A stretch of DNA of 64,000 nucleotides from Bacteroidota bacterium (GTDB lineage Bacteria; Bacteroidota; Rhodothermia; Balneolales; HLUCCA01), in assembly GCA_020832235.1 (NCBI GenBank), contig JAFIEZ010000010.1:186001-250000 (forward strand), in the 5' to 3' direction. Both the position numbers and the translations under genes were made by a program. Position 1 is the stretch's first letter, and each line of letters starts with the position of its first letter. Positions 56,069 to 64,000 of the stretch are shown here, piece after piece. The notes beneath the pieces were generated by a model. That model had not been told where the DNA came from. It saw only the letters and a list, made by a program, of their open reading frames with translations, and searched no databases.

Positions 56069-56074
56069 CCCACT

Positions 56075-56569
56075 ATGAAAACCCGAATCACTCAAATAAT
56101 AAAAGTCATGGCCACTTTAGCAGTCTTTTCAACACTTACCGCCGACATTCTTGCACAAGGATCATCCGTAGCTTCCATGACCATCCGTGCAACTGTGGTG
56201 GAATCAGCTTCTATTCAAGCTGTAAATGATCTTCGATTTACCGAAACATCATTCAACGACAACCAATTTATTTCGCAAACAGACGGGTTCGCTGAATTTG
56301 TTATTACCGGAACCAGAGATGCTGAAATCAGTGTAACTGTAAGCAGTCAGTCAATGTTGTCTGAGGAAGCAAGCAGTGTCGTATTTACGCCTTCATTGGT
56401 ATCTGGCAACGGATTGCTTTCCCAGCATCAAACAATCCAGCTGAAATCCGACTCTCAAAGCGGACAGTCCAGAGCATCTGTCTGGGTAGAAGGAAAAATT
56501 GAAAGTCCTACACAAGCCGAAGCAAATGAGTATATAGGACAATACCTGATTGACGCTGTGTATAACTAA
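56075..56569 (+). CDS. Small secreted DUF4402-like (pilin/spore-coat-U-like) protein
   Basis: A 164-residue secreted protein. The signal peptide ends near TADILAQ. The mature part is all-beta in appearance, Ser/Thr-rich and without cysteine: SMTIRATVVESASIQAVNDLRF, ITGTRDAEISVTVSS, VWVEGKIESPTQAEAN and the ending GQYLIDAVYN, which resemble DUF4402 and fimbrial/SCPU-type domains. It may be a surface or pilin-like subunit. It has its own strong promoter with an abutting dyad, a good ribosome site and a clean terminator, suggesting a highly expressed monocistronic gene. It precedes two larger surface proteins. The family call is by resemblance. Confidence 0.72.
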   Translation: MKTRITQIIKVMATLAVFSTLTADILAQGSSVASMTIRATVVESASIQAVNDLRFTETSFNDNQFISQTDGFAEFVITGTRDAEISVTVSSQSMLSEEASSVVFTPSLVSGNGLLSQHQTIQLKSDSQSGQSRASVWVEGKIESPTQAEANEYIGQYLIDAVYN

Positions 56570-56689
56570 ACGTCCTGAATAGTAACCAATAACAATCTAT
56601 TAGATGATGATCACGGCATCATAGGCTCTATTGCAGCTGGCCAAACTACCCAGCATATACACAAACAAATTTAAAGTGGTTCATTCTCT

Positions 56690-56724
56690 AACGCCGGGCT
56701 GTTGAAAGCGGTCCGGCGTTTTTT
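56690..56724 (+). terminator. Intrinsic terminator of DUF4402-like gene
   Basis: AACGCCGG (56690-56697) and CCGGCGTT (56713-56720) form a perfect 8-bp GC-rich stem with a 15-base loop, followed by TTTT. It lies 120 bases after the stop codon and isolates this gene from the next. Confidence 0.88.
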
Positions 56725-56844
56725 GTGGATTAGATTACAGGAATATTAAAAAAGTTTAATCTCCTTTGTGTCTCAAAGATATTCAATAGGAGCTAGTATC
56801 CGTTCTATGAGAGTTATTTAACTCATTTTGTAGTGTCTATTGTG

Positions 56845-56860
56845 TATAATGTATGCATAC
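56845..56860 (+). promoter_or_regulatory. Candidate -10 box with palindrome before the second surface gene
   Basis: TATAAT (56845-56850) runs directly into the 10-bp perfect palindrome GTATGCATAC (56851-56860). A -35 is not obvious. A start at about 56857 would leave ~44 bases before the predicted N-terminus at 56901, which agrees better with that start than with the GTG at 57069. It is preceded by 120 bases of AT-rich sequence after the terminator in which I see nothing else. Confidence 0.4.
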
Positions 56861-56900
56861 TGTAATCATTATAAGTTTTCTTATCCGATTTTAATCAAAA

Positions 56901-57788
56901 ATATCGATTCTCTCGGTTTTAATTCTCGCCATTTTATGGCCGCAGGTAGTTTATGCACAGGCGAATTTAACAATATCAGGTAATTATTCAACGCCTGGCG
57001 ACACGCTCCAGGTTGGTACGCTCAGTATCGCCAACGGTACCAACTCATTCAACGGATCAACCCTTGTTGTGAATAACGACTTTAGTATGACAGGAAACCG
57101 TACCCTGAACTGTAATAGTGGTACAATGATCTTTGAAGGAAACTTCCAGGTTGGTGGAAGTGCGACATTTAATATGGGGGGTTGTACGATAAAATTCAAT
57201 GGAAACTTGGCTCGATTCGGTAATGCAAATTCGTTCGACCCTGGTACAAGTACGGTGATTTTTGGTGGAAACACTGAAATCGAATGGAATTCGGGAAGCG
57301 ATATTCAATTCTATAACGTCATTGTGGAGGATGGTGCTTCTGTAACTGCAGATGTTGATGTTTTTGTGTTAAATGACATGACTGTTGAGGGTGACGGATC
57401 ATATTCAAATATTAATAACACTTCACTTAATGTTGTAGGGCAGGTAACAGGAGACCCTCAAATATTTGGTGTCGCACCTTTTATTACAAATATTTCTATT
57501 CTGAATAGCAATTCAATTGAGGTTTTTTTTAGTAGGAAGTTAAACCAAGGTCCTGCCGAAAATATTGGCAATTACAAGGTAAGGTCAACACTAGCCGGGG
57601 CTTTTACAGATCCGGGAGTTGTAGATCCATCCCCATCCATAACTTCAGCCGTCTGGAATCCGACCGACTCTAACAGAGTTGTGCTAAGTCTTGGATTTAC
57701 TATAGTTGCAGATACCAATTACTATCTGTGGATACAGAATGTCACCATCGAGGACAGTTTTACCCAAAAAATTACGGTAATTAAATAG
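56901..57788 (+). CDS. Secreted surface protein, start codon unresolved
   Basis: A ~295-residue protein whose first ordinary start is the GTG at 57069. However, the same frame stays open upstream to a stop at 56892 and encodes a good signal peptide there (KISILSVLILAILWPQVVYAQ). No ATG, GTG or TTG occurs in this part; the candidates are ATA (56901) or ATT (56907). The mature part has beta-helix-like repeats (FEGNFQVGGSATFNM, IFGGNTEIEWNSG), then VIVEDGASVTADVDVFVLND and an Ig-like end (YYLWIQNVTIED). It aligns by eye with residues ~310-498 of the next protein. Either a rare start codon or a start-codon mutation. Confidence 0.7.
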   Translation: MSILSVLILAILWPQVVYAQANLTISGNYSTPGDTLQVGTLSIANGTNSFNGSTLVVNNDFSMTGNRTLNCNSGTMIFEGNFQVGGSATFNMGGCTIKFNGNLARFGNANSFDPGTSTVIFGGNTEIEWNSGSDIQFYNVIVEDGASVTADVDVFVLNDMTVEGDGSYSNINNTSLNVVGQVTGDPQIFGVAPFITNISILNSNSIEVFFSRKLNQGPAENIGNYKVRSTLAGAFTDPGVVDPSPSITSAVWNPTDSNRVVLSLGFTIVADTNYYLWIQNVTIEDSFTQKITVIK

Positions 57789-57868
57789 TCGTTTTGGTCA
57801 TTATCTAAATCGTTAGAAATATTTAACCGGTTTACCACTCCCCCGGGCCTTTCTTTCGAATATCTAAT

Positions 57869-57891
57869 GTGCAGTTTTTGTAATACTGCAC
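57869..57891. terminator. Hairpin between the two surface-protein genes
   Basis: GTGCAGT (57869-57875) and ACTGCAC (57885-57891) are perfect inverted copies with a 9-base loop, followed by TATTTTC. It sits 80 bases after one gene and 25 before the next: either a weak terminator or a leader hairpin of the giant gene. Confidence 0.5.
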
Positions 57892-57916
57892 TATTTTCTA
57901 GTGTAATAAATGTGCA

Positions 57917-60900
57917 ATGCAACATCGACCTGTTCTACATACAACCCTTCTGAAGCTAGCTTCGGTTTTGTTCCTGCTTATGCTCTCGCAGGTGGGATTG
58001 TTATATGGCCAAACTACTACGTGGAACGGAAGCGCCAGCTCCGACTGGTTTAATCCATCAAATTGGAGCGACGGCGTACCAGGCCCTGCCACCACAGCCC
58101 AGATTAATTCCATACCCGCCGCTAATAGTCAGCCCCTGCTCTCATCAAGCACCACAATTGGTGGCCTAAGTATGGGGTCGAATAACCAATCGCTGACCTT
58201 AGGTCCTGACATCACGCTCACTATTGCCGGGAACCTCACTACCGGCAACTCGGCCATGTTAAGCGGGACCGACGTTACGTTACATGTTGGCGGGAACATG
58301 ACCCTCGGCAATGATGTAAACATTGCCACATCTGCTAATCCAGGTTCTTTATCCGTGGGTGGCAATCTATCCGTGGCAAACGGAAAAACATTTAACGCAG
58401 ATTTTGAATCCATTACGATTGACGGAACACTCACCCTCAACGGACAGATTAACTTGTTTTCTGCCGATCTGGAAACCGAAACTATTACGATCAATAACAA
58501 TGGTGTTCTGAACATTCAAAACGGCAGTGTCACCGTGAATAACACCTCATCAAACAGCGGCAATATTCTGGTTGGTGACGGAGTGTTCACCATTTTGGGG
58601 AACTTCACTCACACGGCAAGCGGGTATCTTGAGGTGCAAACGGGTACTGTGAACGTCGGTCACCCGGGGCCTCCCGCGGTTAGCGGCAACTTTGTTCAGG
58701 ATGGAGGGTCTGAATTCATACTCAATCAAGGATCGTTCAATGTGTTTGGGAATTCCACCTTTTCCGGGGGAGGAGACTTTTTTGCCAACGAAGGTTCTAT
58801 TCTTTTCGAAGGTAACGTCGCCTTCAACGGTGGGAGTGATTTCGATGCGGGAACCAGTACGGTTACTCTGAGCGGTGATGTTACACTATCCACAAACTCT
58901 AATCAGAGCGCCACCTTTTTCAACTTAATAGTTGACGATGGAACAAATGTGACAGCGAATATCAATGTCACCGTTCAAAATAACATGACGGTTGATCCTA
59001 CCGGTAACTACAACCATGTAAATCAAACTACCCTCAACGTATTTGGTCAGGTCATTGGTGAGCCCGAAATCAATGTCAACAGACCGTACGTGGTAGCCTT
59101 AGAGGTCGTCAGTAGCACCCGACTGCGCATCTTTTTCAATACCGAATTTGATGGAAACCCGATTAGTCTGATACCCGGTACAGGTACCAACGCCGCCGAA
59201 CGACTTACCAATTATGAAGTGGTTGAAAATGGTGCAGAGCCAGCCACAGCGATATTGGTATCGCCAAACATCGTTGAAATCGAATTCAATTCTGCAACAT
59301 TTACCATACAAGATAATACGCAGTACACCCTATGGATTAAAAACCTCCGTATTCAGGAGAATAACACAACCAGCGGGCAAATTAGTGCGAATCACTTTAA
59401 GTTTTTTGGTGGCACAAGCTTCACCGTGCCTCAACCCCTAAGTCTGGACTACTACCCCGGCGGGCTCGATAATACCAACCTGCAGCTTTGGTTTGATGTT
59501 GCCGATGCTGCTACACGTTTCTCAAATCCCTCGGGAACCGCACTGGCAACCAATGGTCAGCGCATAGCCCGTCTCAACGACAAGTCCCCGGCTGGTCGTC
59601 ATTCCATTCAGTCGACCACCAACCTGCGACCAGAGCTGGATCTCACCGGAGCATTCGGAGGCCAACCTTCTCTGATTTTTAACAACGCCGAGTTTCTGCC
59701 CTTCGATGGAAGTTTCCTTGCAGGAACCGAATACACCCTTGGCTTTTTTGTCGACCGTGCTAGCACAAGCAGCCGAAATATCTATCTCGGCGGCACCGGC
59801 ACCGGACAAAACAGCAATCTCCACCTATTCTGGAGCACAACAAATCAGCTTGAGTTCCACCAATGGGACAATAACTTCGGTTTTCCGGTTCCCGCTTTCA
59901 CCGGGTCGCTCGAGGGTGAAATACACACCTTCGATCTGAATACATCTCTGTCAAACAATGCTCGTAGCATGTGGCGAAACGGGGCACTGCTTGGCAGCGG
60001 GGGGTCCAACGCCACCTTGGTGTCCTATAACGGGGCTGCACTGGGCGCCTATCAGAACAACGAGTTTTTCAGCGGTCGTATCGGCGAGGTCTACATGTTC
60101 AATCGTCGACTCAACAACACCGAGCGCATCATTCTGGAGAACTATACCGCGGCCAAATGGGGAACACTTCTGGCCACGGCGTCTCGGTATTTCACCGCAC
60201 CGACCGGATATGGACATCAACTGGTAGGTATTGGTCGTACTTCATCCACCGACTTGGTTGGTCAAACCGCATTTACATCCGGTGGACTCGGGCTGCAGGC
60301 GTTAACAACGGAGTTTCTGAATACCGACGGGAACTACCTGCTCGCAGCGCACAACAACGCAACGGGACTCAACGCCACCACGATCTTTACCACGACAGCA
60401 CTGTACGAACGCCCAAATAGAGTTTGGTATGCCGACATCACCAAAATCGCGTCGAACGGTCAGCTCACCGTCTCATTTGATCTGGACATCCTTAATGTAA
60501 CGCCCACTACATCTACCGGCCAATACGCACTGCTATTTAACGCCAACGACGATGATTTCAGCGTATTTGAAAACAACAACGTACTCTCATCCAGTGCTTC
60601 GGTTGTCGGCAATGTCGTGAGCTTCACCATTGACGCCGATCAGCTCAGCGACGGATACCTCACCCTCGGATTCTTCATCACGCCGGCCTCTGCCGATCCC
60701 GATGAAACCACCATTACAGCACAGCCAACTGTTATAGAAGCCGATGGTGCATCCACATCGGTAATTACCGTTCAGGCACGCTTTCAGAACGGTGTGGCGC
60801 TTTCCGTCGGAGGCGATACGGTAACCCTTACAAGCACGGCCGGAACCCTGGGAGCTGTGAACGATAATGGCGATGGAACCTACACCGCCGTACTGACTTC

Positions 60901-63900
60901 GGCCAACACAACCTCCACCGCTACCGTAACCGGCACAATCAACGGAGATCCGATTAGTGATCAGGCAACCATTATTTTCTCGGCCGGCGCGCCAGCTCCC
61001 GAAGAAACGCTCATTACCGCCGCCGACGCGCAACTTGCAGCCAATGGCAGCGATCAAACCACCATCACAGTACAGCTGCGCGATAATCTGGGCGCTAACC
61101 TCACCACCGGCGGCGCCAACGTGGTACTATCCACCACCAGCGGAACACTCAGCGCCGTAACCGACAACAACGACGGGACCTACACGGCCACGCTCACTTC
61201 TTCCACAACCATTGCAACCGCGACGATTTCGGCCACCGTGAATGGGAGTCCGGCCACGGCCACGGCTCAGGTGCAGTTCACGGCCGGGCCCATTGACCTC
61301 GCTACCTCCACCATAGGAGCAAGTCCCTCGCAGATTACCGCCAATGGAACATCCCAAAGCTTAATTGTACTCGAACTGCGCGACGCCAATGGAAATCTCG
61401 TAGGCACAGGCGGCGCAACGGTTGTACTCTCTACCACCGCCGGAAGTCTTTCCTCCGTGAATGACCTGGGCAACGGTTTGTACAACGCTACCTTAACCTC
61501 GGCCACTACACCCGGAACCGCCACCATCTCCGCAACGGTAAACGGCAATCCCGTTGCCGCAACCACTCAGGTCGAATTTGTTGATTTCGACATCCTTCGG
61601 TACTATCCCGGCGGACTGGCCAACGGCAACCTCCAGATTTGGTTCGATGCAGCCGATGATGCCTATATTTTCAGCGACGTTGCCGGAACAACACCTGCAG
61701 GCTTCGGCGACCCTGTGGCCTTGCTGCGCGATAAATCGCCCAATGCCCGTCACGCCGAGCAACCCGTTACGGCCAGCCGACCTATTCGCAGCAACACAGG
61801 AGCCTTCGGAGATCGACCTTCTCTGGTCTTCAACAACGCCGAGTTCCTGCCCTTCGACGGTACCTTCCTGGCCGGCACCGACTACACCCTCACCTTTATG
61901 GTCGACCGCTCCTTCGGTGGCTCCGGCCGAAATATGATTTTTGGAGGGACTACCACCTCAGCCAGTGAAAACCTCCACCTATTCTGGAATGGCAGCACGA
62001 CCCTGGAACACCACCATTGGGGCAACAACTACACGATGACCGTCCCGGCCTACACCGGCAGTTTAACTGGGGAAATTCTCACCGTCAATTTAAATACCGC
62101 CATTACAGCGCCCTTCCGCAGAACCTGGCGAAACGGAACCCAGATTGGTTCAGGCGGCACAAATGCCCAGCTCACATCCATGAATGGAGCCGCCATCGGA
62201 CGCTTCCAGACCAGCACCTTCCTTCGTGGACGCATTGGAGAGGTCATCATGCACGACAGGGCGCTGAATACCACCGAGTTTATCATACTCCAGAACTACA
62301 TTTCAGCGCGATGGGGTGTAGGCATTGATGCTACCATCGATTTCTATACCTCCCCGGATGCGGACTTCTTCCACCAACTGGTCGGGATAGGCAGAACCAC
62401 CCCCTCCGATAATGTCATGCAAACGGCATTCACCTCTGGCGGACTCGCCTTCAACTCCAACGGGTTCAGCTTCCTAACGGCGAGTCAGCGCTACCTCATG
62501 GCGGCCCATAATAACCTCACAGGACTCTCATCCGGTCCGGTAGTCGTGGGCGAATCGACCTTCGAGCGATGGGAACGAGCCTGGTACCTTGAAAAAACAG
62601 CCACTACCAGCGGGGGAGAAGTAGCCCTGGAGTTCGACTTCTTCGACTATGACCTTCCCTTACCCCAGCAAGATGAAACCTTTGCACTGATTTTTCATCC
62701 CAATAATCCGTCCTTTGCCTCTGCCGGCGTGCAGACCATCGCGGCAACGGTGAGCTTCCCATCGGTAAGTCGGGTTCGCTTTGTGGTGGATGCCGACGAT
62801 CTTACCAACGGCTTTTATACCCTGGGCAGACGCACCGGAACGGTAACGTATTTCAGCAGAACTTCGGGTGACTTCAACGATGCTGAAACCTGGTCGGTCA
62901 CCGGTCATGACGGTCCGGCACACAGCGCCGCTCCCGGTCCCAACAGCACCGTAATTATTGGCGGGGATGCCGGCAGTGACCACACCGTTACCCTTACGGC
63001 CAATTTCGCCACCCAGTCGGACGGGAACATCACCGTAACCGACACCGGCGACGGAGCGGGGATACTGCTCACCGGCACCCATCTGCTCACCGGAAGCGGC
63101 ACCTTCACCCTGGATGATGGCGGTGCATTGGGCATCGGCTCACCCGACGGCATTACCACCTCAGCGGCCAGTGGCAACATCCGCACCACCACCCGCAGTT
63201 TCAGCGCCGACGCCATCTATATCTATAACGGAAACAGCGCCCAGAATACCGGCAGCGGACTCCCCGGTGAAATCCGAGAGTTGCGCGTGAACAACGCCTC
63301 GGGCGTAACCCTTACCAACAACCTGCGCGTAACCTCCGAAACCCTGCTGGAGGCAGGCAATCTGACCGTCGGTTCCGACCGGGCCTTCGTATCCGAAACC
63401 ATCCAATACAACGGCGGACTCCTTCGCGCGCTGCGCCAGCTTTGGGTGCCGCCAACCGACACACCCGGCGGATGGCGACTGTTTTCCTCGCCCATCGATA
63501 CCGACTACGCCAATTTGTTCTCCGAACTGCTCACCCAGGGCTTCCCCGGCAGCGATTTAGGGGTATCATCCAGCCTGATTCCGAATGTACTTTGGTACGA
63601 AGAATCGTTTGAAGGCACCGACAATCAGCGCTGGAGAGCACCAACAAGCGCCTCTCAAAGCCTGGAACCCGGTCGCGGTATCTTCGCGTACGTCTTTGGC
63701 GACATCTCCACCGACAGCCGGTATGGTCAGCAGGCCGTTACTCTGGAAGTCATCGGACAGGAAAACGCCGGCGACATTAGTCTCCCCGTTACCTATACGC
63801 CCGAGGGAGACCAGGGATGGAATCTGGTAGGCAATCCGTTTTTATCGACCATTTTCTGGAATGATCCCGACGGATGGAACAAAGCCAACATCGGCAACTC

Positions 63901-64000
63901 CATCTACGTATGGGACCAGCAGTCGAACGGCGGGAATGGCGCTTTTCTGGAATGGAATGGTGTGACCGGATGGGGGAATGGTTACATCAAACCGTTTCAG
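57917..64000 (+). CDS. Giant multidomain surface protein, runs off the right edge
   Basis: An uninterrupted frame of 2,028 codons from the ATG at 57917 to the window end, without a stop; the gene is therefore partial. Order: signal peptide (1-32); TWN...NPSNWSDGVP entry; beta-helix-like repeats (to ~330); block shared with the upstream protein (~310-498) ending in an Ig-like fold; LamG/lectin-like module (512-921); three invasin-type Ig repeats (930-1221) with DGTY motifs; second lectin-like module (1229-1639); a second beta-helix start (TSGDFNDAETWS, ~1650) to ~1830; then GWRLFSSPID and GWNLVGNPFLS stretches. Such endings usually precede a type IX sorting domain in Bacteroidota, which would lie outside. 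Probably an adhesin or matrix protein; inferred. Confidence 0.9.
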   Translation, partial: MQHRPVLHTTLLKLASVLFLLMLSQVGLLYGQTTTWNGSASSDWFNPSNWSDGVPGPATTAQINSIPAANSQPLLSSSTTIGGLSMGSNNQSLTLGPDITLTIAGNLTTGNSAMLSGTDVTLHVGGNMTLGNDVNIATSANPGSLSVGGNLSVANGKTFNADFESITIDGTLTLNGQINLFSADLETETITINNNGVLNIQNGSVTVNNTSSNSGNILVGDGVFTILGNFTHTASGYLEVQTGTVNVGHPGPPAVSGNFVQDGGSEFILNQGSFNVFGNSTFSGGGDFFANEGSILFEGNVAFNGGSDFDAGTSTVTLSGDVTLSTNSNQSATFFNLIVDDGTNVTANINVTVQNNMTVDPTGNYNHVNQTTLNVFGQVIGEPEINVNRPYVVALEVVSSTRLRIFFNTEFDGNPISLIPGTGTNAAERLTNYEVVENGAEPATAILVSPNIVEIEFNSATFTIQDNTQYTLWIKNLRIQENNTTSGQISANHFKFFGGTSFTVPQPLSLDYYPGGLDNTNLQLWFDVADAATRFSNPSGTALATNGQRIARLNDKSPAGRHSIQSTTNLRPELDLTGAFGGQPSLIFNNAEFLPFDGSFLAGTEYTLGFFVDRASTSSRNIYLGGTGTGQNSNLHLFWSTTNQLEFHQWDNNFGFPVPAFTGSLEGEIHTFDLNTSLSNNARSMWRNGALLGSGGSNATLVSYNGAALGAYQNNEFFSGRIGEVYMFNRRLNNTERIILENYTAAKWGTLLATASRYFTAPTGYGHQLVGIGRTSSTDLVGQTAFTSGGLGLQALTTEFLNTDGNYLLAAHNNATGLNATTIFTTTALYERPNRVWYADITKIASNGQLTVSFDLDILNVTPTTSTGQYALLFNANDDDFSVFENNNVLSSSASVVGNVVSFTIDADQLSDGYLTLGFFITPASADPDETTITAQPTVIEADGASTSVITVQARFQNGVALSVGGDTVTLTSTAGTLGAVNDNGDGTYTAVLTSANTTSTATVTGTINGDPISDQATIIFSAGAPAPEETLITAADAQLAANGSDQTTITVQLRDNLGANLTTGGANVVLSTTSGTLSAVTDNNDGTYTATLTSSTTIATATISATVNGSPATATAQVQFTAGPIDLATSTIGASPSQITANGTSQSLIVLELRDANGNLVGTGGATVVLSTTAGSLSSVNDLGNGLYNATLTSATTPGTATISATVNGNPVAATTQVEFVDFDILRYYPGGLANGNLQIWFDAADDAYIFSDVAGTTPAGFGDPVALLRDKSPNARHAEQPVTASRPIRSNTGAFGDRPSLVFNNAEFLPFDGTFLAGTDYTLTFMVDRSFGGSGRNMIFGGTTTSASENLHLFWNGSTTLEHHHWGNNYTMTVPAYTGSLTGEILTVNLNTAITAPFRRTWRNGTQIGSGGTNAQLTSMNGAAIGRFQTSTFLRGRIGEVIMHDRALNTTEFIILQNYISARWGVGIDATIDFYTSPDADFFHQLVGIGRTTPSDNVMQTAFTSGGLAFNSNGFSFLTASQRYLMAAHNNLTGLSSGPVVVGESTFERWERAWYLEKTATTSGGEVALEFDFFDYDLPLPQQDETFALIFHPNNPSFASAGVQTIAATVSFPSVSRVRFVVDADDLTNGFYTLGRRTGTVTYFSRTSGDFNDAETWSVTGHDGPAHSAAPGPNSTVIIGGDAGSDHTVTLTANFATQSDGNITVTDTGDGAGILLTGTHLLTGSGTFTLDDGGALGIGSPDGITTSAASGNIRTTTRSFSADAIYIYNGNSAQNTGSGLPGEIRELRVNNASGVTLTNNLRVTSETLLEAGNLTVGSDRAFVSETIQYNGGLLRALRQLWVPPTDTPGGWRLFSSPIDTDYANLFSELLTQGFPGSDLGVSSSLIPNVLWYEESFEGTDNQRWRAPTSASQSLEPGRGIFAYVFGDISTDSRYGQQAVTLEVIGQENAGDISLPVTYTPEGDQGWNLVGNPFLSTIFWNDPDGWNKANIGNSIYVWDQQSNGGNGAFLEWNGVTGWGNGYIKPFQ
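59450..60679 (+). repeat. Lectin-like module, copy 1 (residues 512-921)
   Basis: Starts YYPGGLDNTNLQLWFD and continues with DKSPAGRHS, QPSLIFNNAEFLPFDGSF, FSGRIGEVYMFNRRLNNTER, HQLVGIGRTSSTD, QTAFTSGGL, ending SDGYLTLGFFI. The central ~200 residues look like a LamG/concanavalin-type fold (RIGEV, MFNRRLNNTE). Copy 2 at 61601-62833 repeats every one of these landmarks in the same order and is one residue longer, so it is a true internal duplication. Confidence 0.85.
60704..61579 (+). repeat. Three tandem invasin-type Ig repeats
   Basis: Repeats begin at about 60704, 61004 and 61295 (periods of 300 and 291 bases). Each has the same landmarks: ITA..., a strand with TVQ/VLEL, STAG/STTSG/STTAG, then DNGDGTYTA, DNNDGTYTA or DLGNGLYNA, and ATISATVNG-type endings. 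This is the bacterial Ig-like (Big_1/invasin) pattern. They sit between the two lectin-like modules as a rigid spacer would. Confidence 0.85.
61601..62833 (+). repeat. Lectin-like module, copy 2 (residues 1229-1639)
   Basis: Second copy of the ~410-residue module: YYPGGLANGNLQIWFDAADD, DKSPNARHA, RPSLVFNNAEFLPFDGTF, LRGRIGEVIMHDRALNTTEF, HQLVGIGRTTPSD, QTAFTSGGL and the ending NGFYTLGRR. Both copies share DNA-level similarity in the FNNAEFLPFDG segment, where 61831-61860 and 59682-59711 are nearly identical by eye. Confidence 0.85.

Noticed and set aside
56935-56982. ATG at 56935 as an alternative start
   Set aside because: It is in a different frame and reaches a stop after 15 codons.
57069-57788. 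GTG at 57069 as the start of the second surface protein
   Set aside because: It would cut off an obvious signal peptide and the first beta repeats that are in frame directly upstream.
60587-63495. Several minus-strand frames of 80-156 residues under the giant gene
   Set aside because: They are complementary to a continuous 2,028-codon plus-strand frame with clear domains; high GC and Thr/Gly-rich codons create antisense openness.

Overview
The window reads as chromosomal DNA of a Gram-negative bacterium of the Bacteroidota/Balneolota/Rhodothermota side of the FCB group. This is inferred, not proven. The support is: an AccD without zinc-ribbon cysteines, BamA followed by three OmpH/Skp-like chaperone genes, an S46 dipeptidyl-peptidase, a propeller-Y_Y_Y-type sensor kinase, promoters that fit the Bacteroidota pattern (TTTC/TTTG about 20 nt before TAnnTTTG, upstream of ndk and pyrG), sparse Shine-Dalgarno sequences, and a surface-protein style resembling type IX-secreted proteins. 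The genus cannot be named from this window. I saw no rRNA, tRNA, CRISPR array or insertion sequence.

Layout. 0.2-3.5 kb: a four-gene coupled operon (MBL-fold hydrolase, M20 amidohydrolase, WbuC-like cupin, RluF-type pseudouridine synthase). 3.5-10.2 kb, minus strand: three exported peptidases in a row (M28, S9, S46) plus a CoA-pyrophosphatase-like NUDIX gene, a peptide-scavenging cluster. 10.2-18.8 kb: housekeeping genes (ndk, NamZ-like muramidase, rlmB, pyrG, nadE) with two GNAT genes, a second NUDIX gene and two small membrane proteins. 18.9-29 kb, plus strand: an envelope block with a LysM lytic transglycosylase, S41 protease, PHP phosphoesterase, ribH, uppS, bamA and three ompH-like genes, closed by a strong terminator. 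29-42.5 kb: a vWA protein and rnhB, then two minus-strand runs: mreB-mreC-mreD-mrdA-rodA (rod shape and elongation) and recA-recX-AI-2E-ldcA-purN-purH, in which every junction overlaps. 42.6-52.2 kb: a kynureninase-like PLP enzyme, xseA, pyrC, a paired inactive/active M16 peptidase, tsaB and accD.

52.2-64 kb is the accessory part. It holds an orphan propeller sensor kinase, a 658-base largely AT-rich spacer ending in a 9-bp dyad and a near-consensus promoter, a small secreted DUF4402-like protein, a secreted protein whose signal peptide has no normal start codon, and a giant repeat-rich surface protein that is open from 57917 to the right edge (2,028 residues so far). The giant protein has a mirrored A-B-B-B-A plan: two ~410-residue lectin-like modules flanking three invasin-type Ig repeats. 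Its N-terminal part is homologous to the smaller protein just upstream. This locus is the most likely place for something not yet described; a surface adhesin or matrix function is inference.
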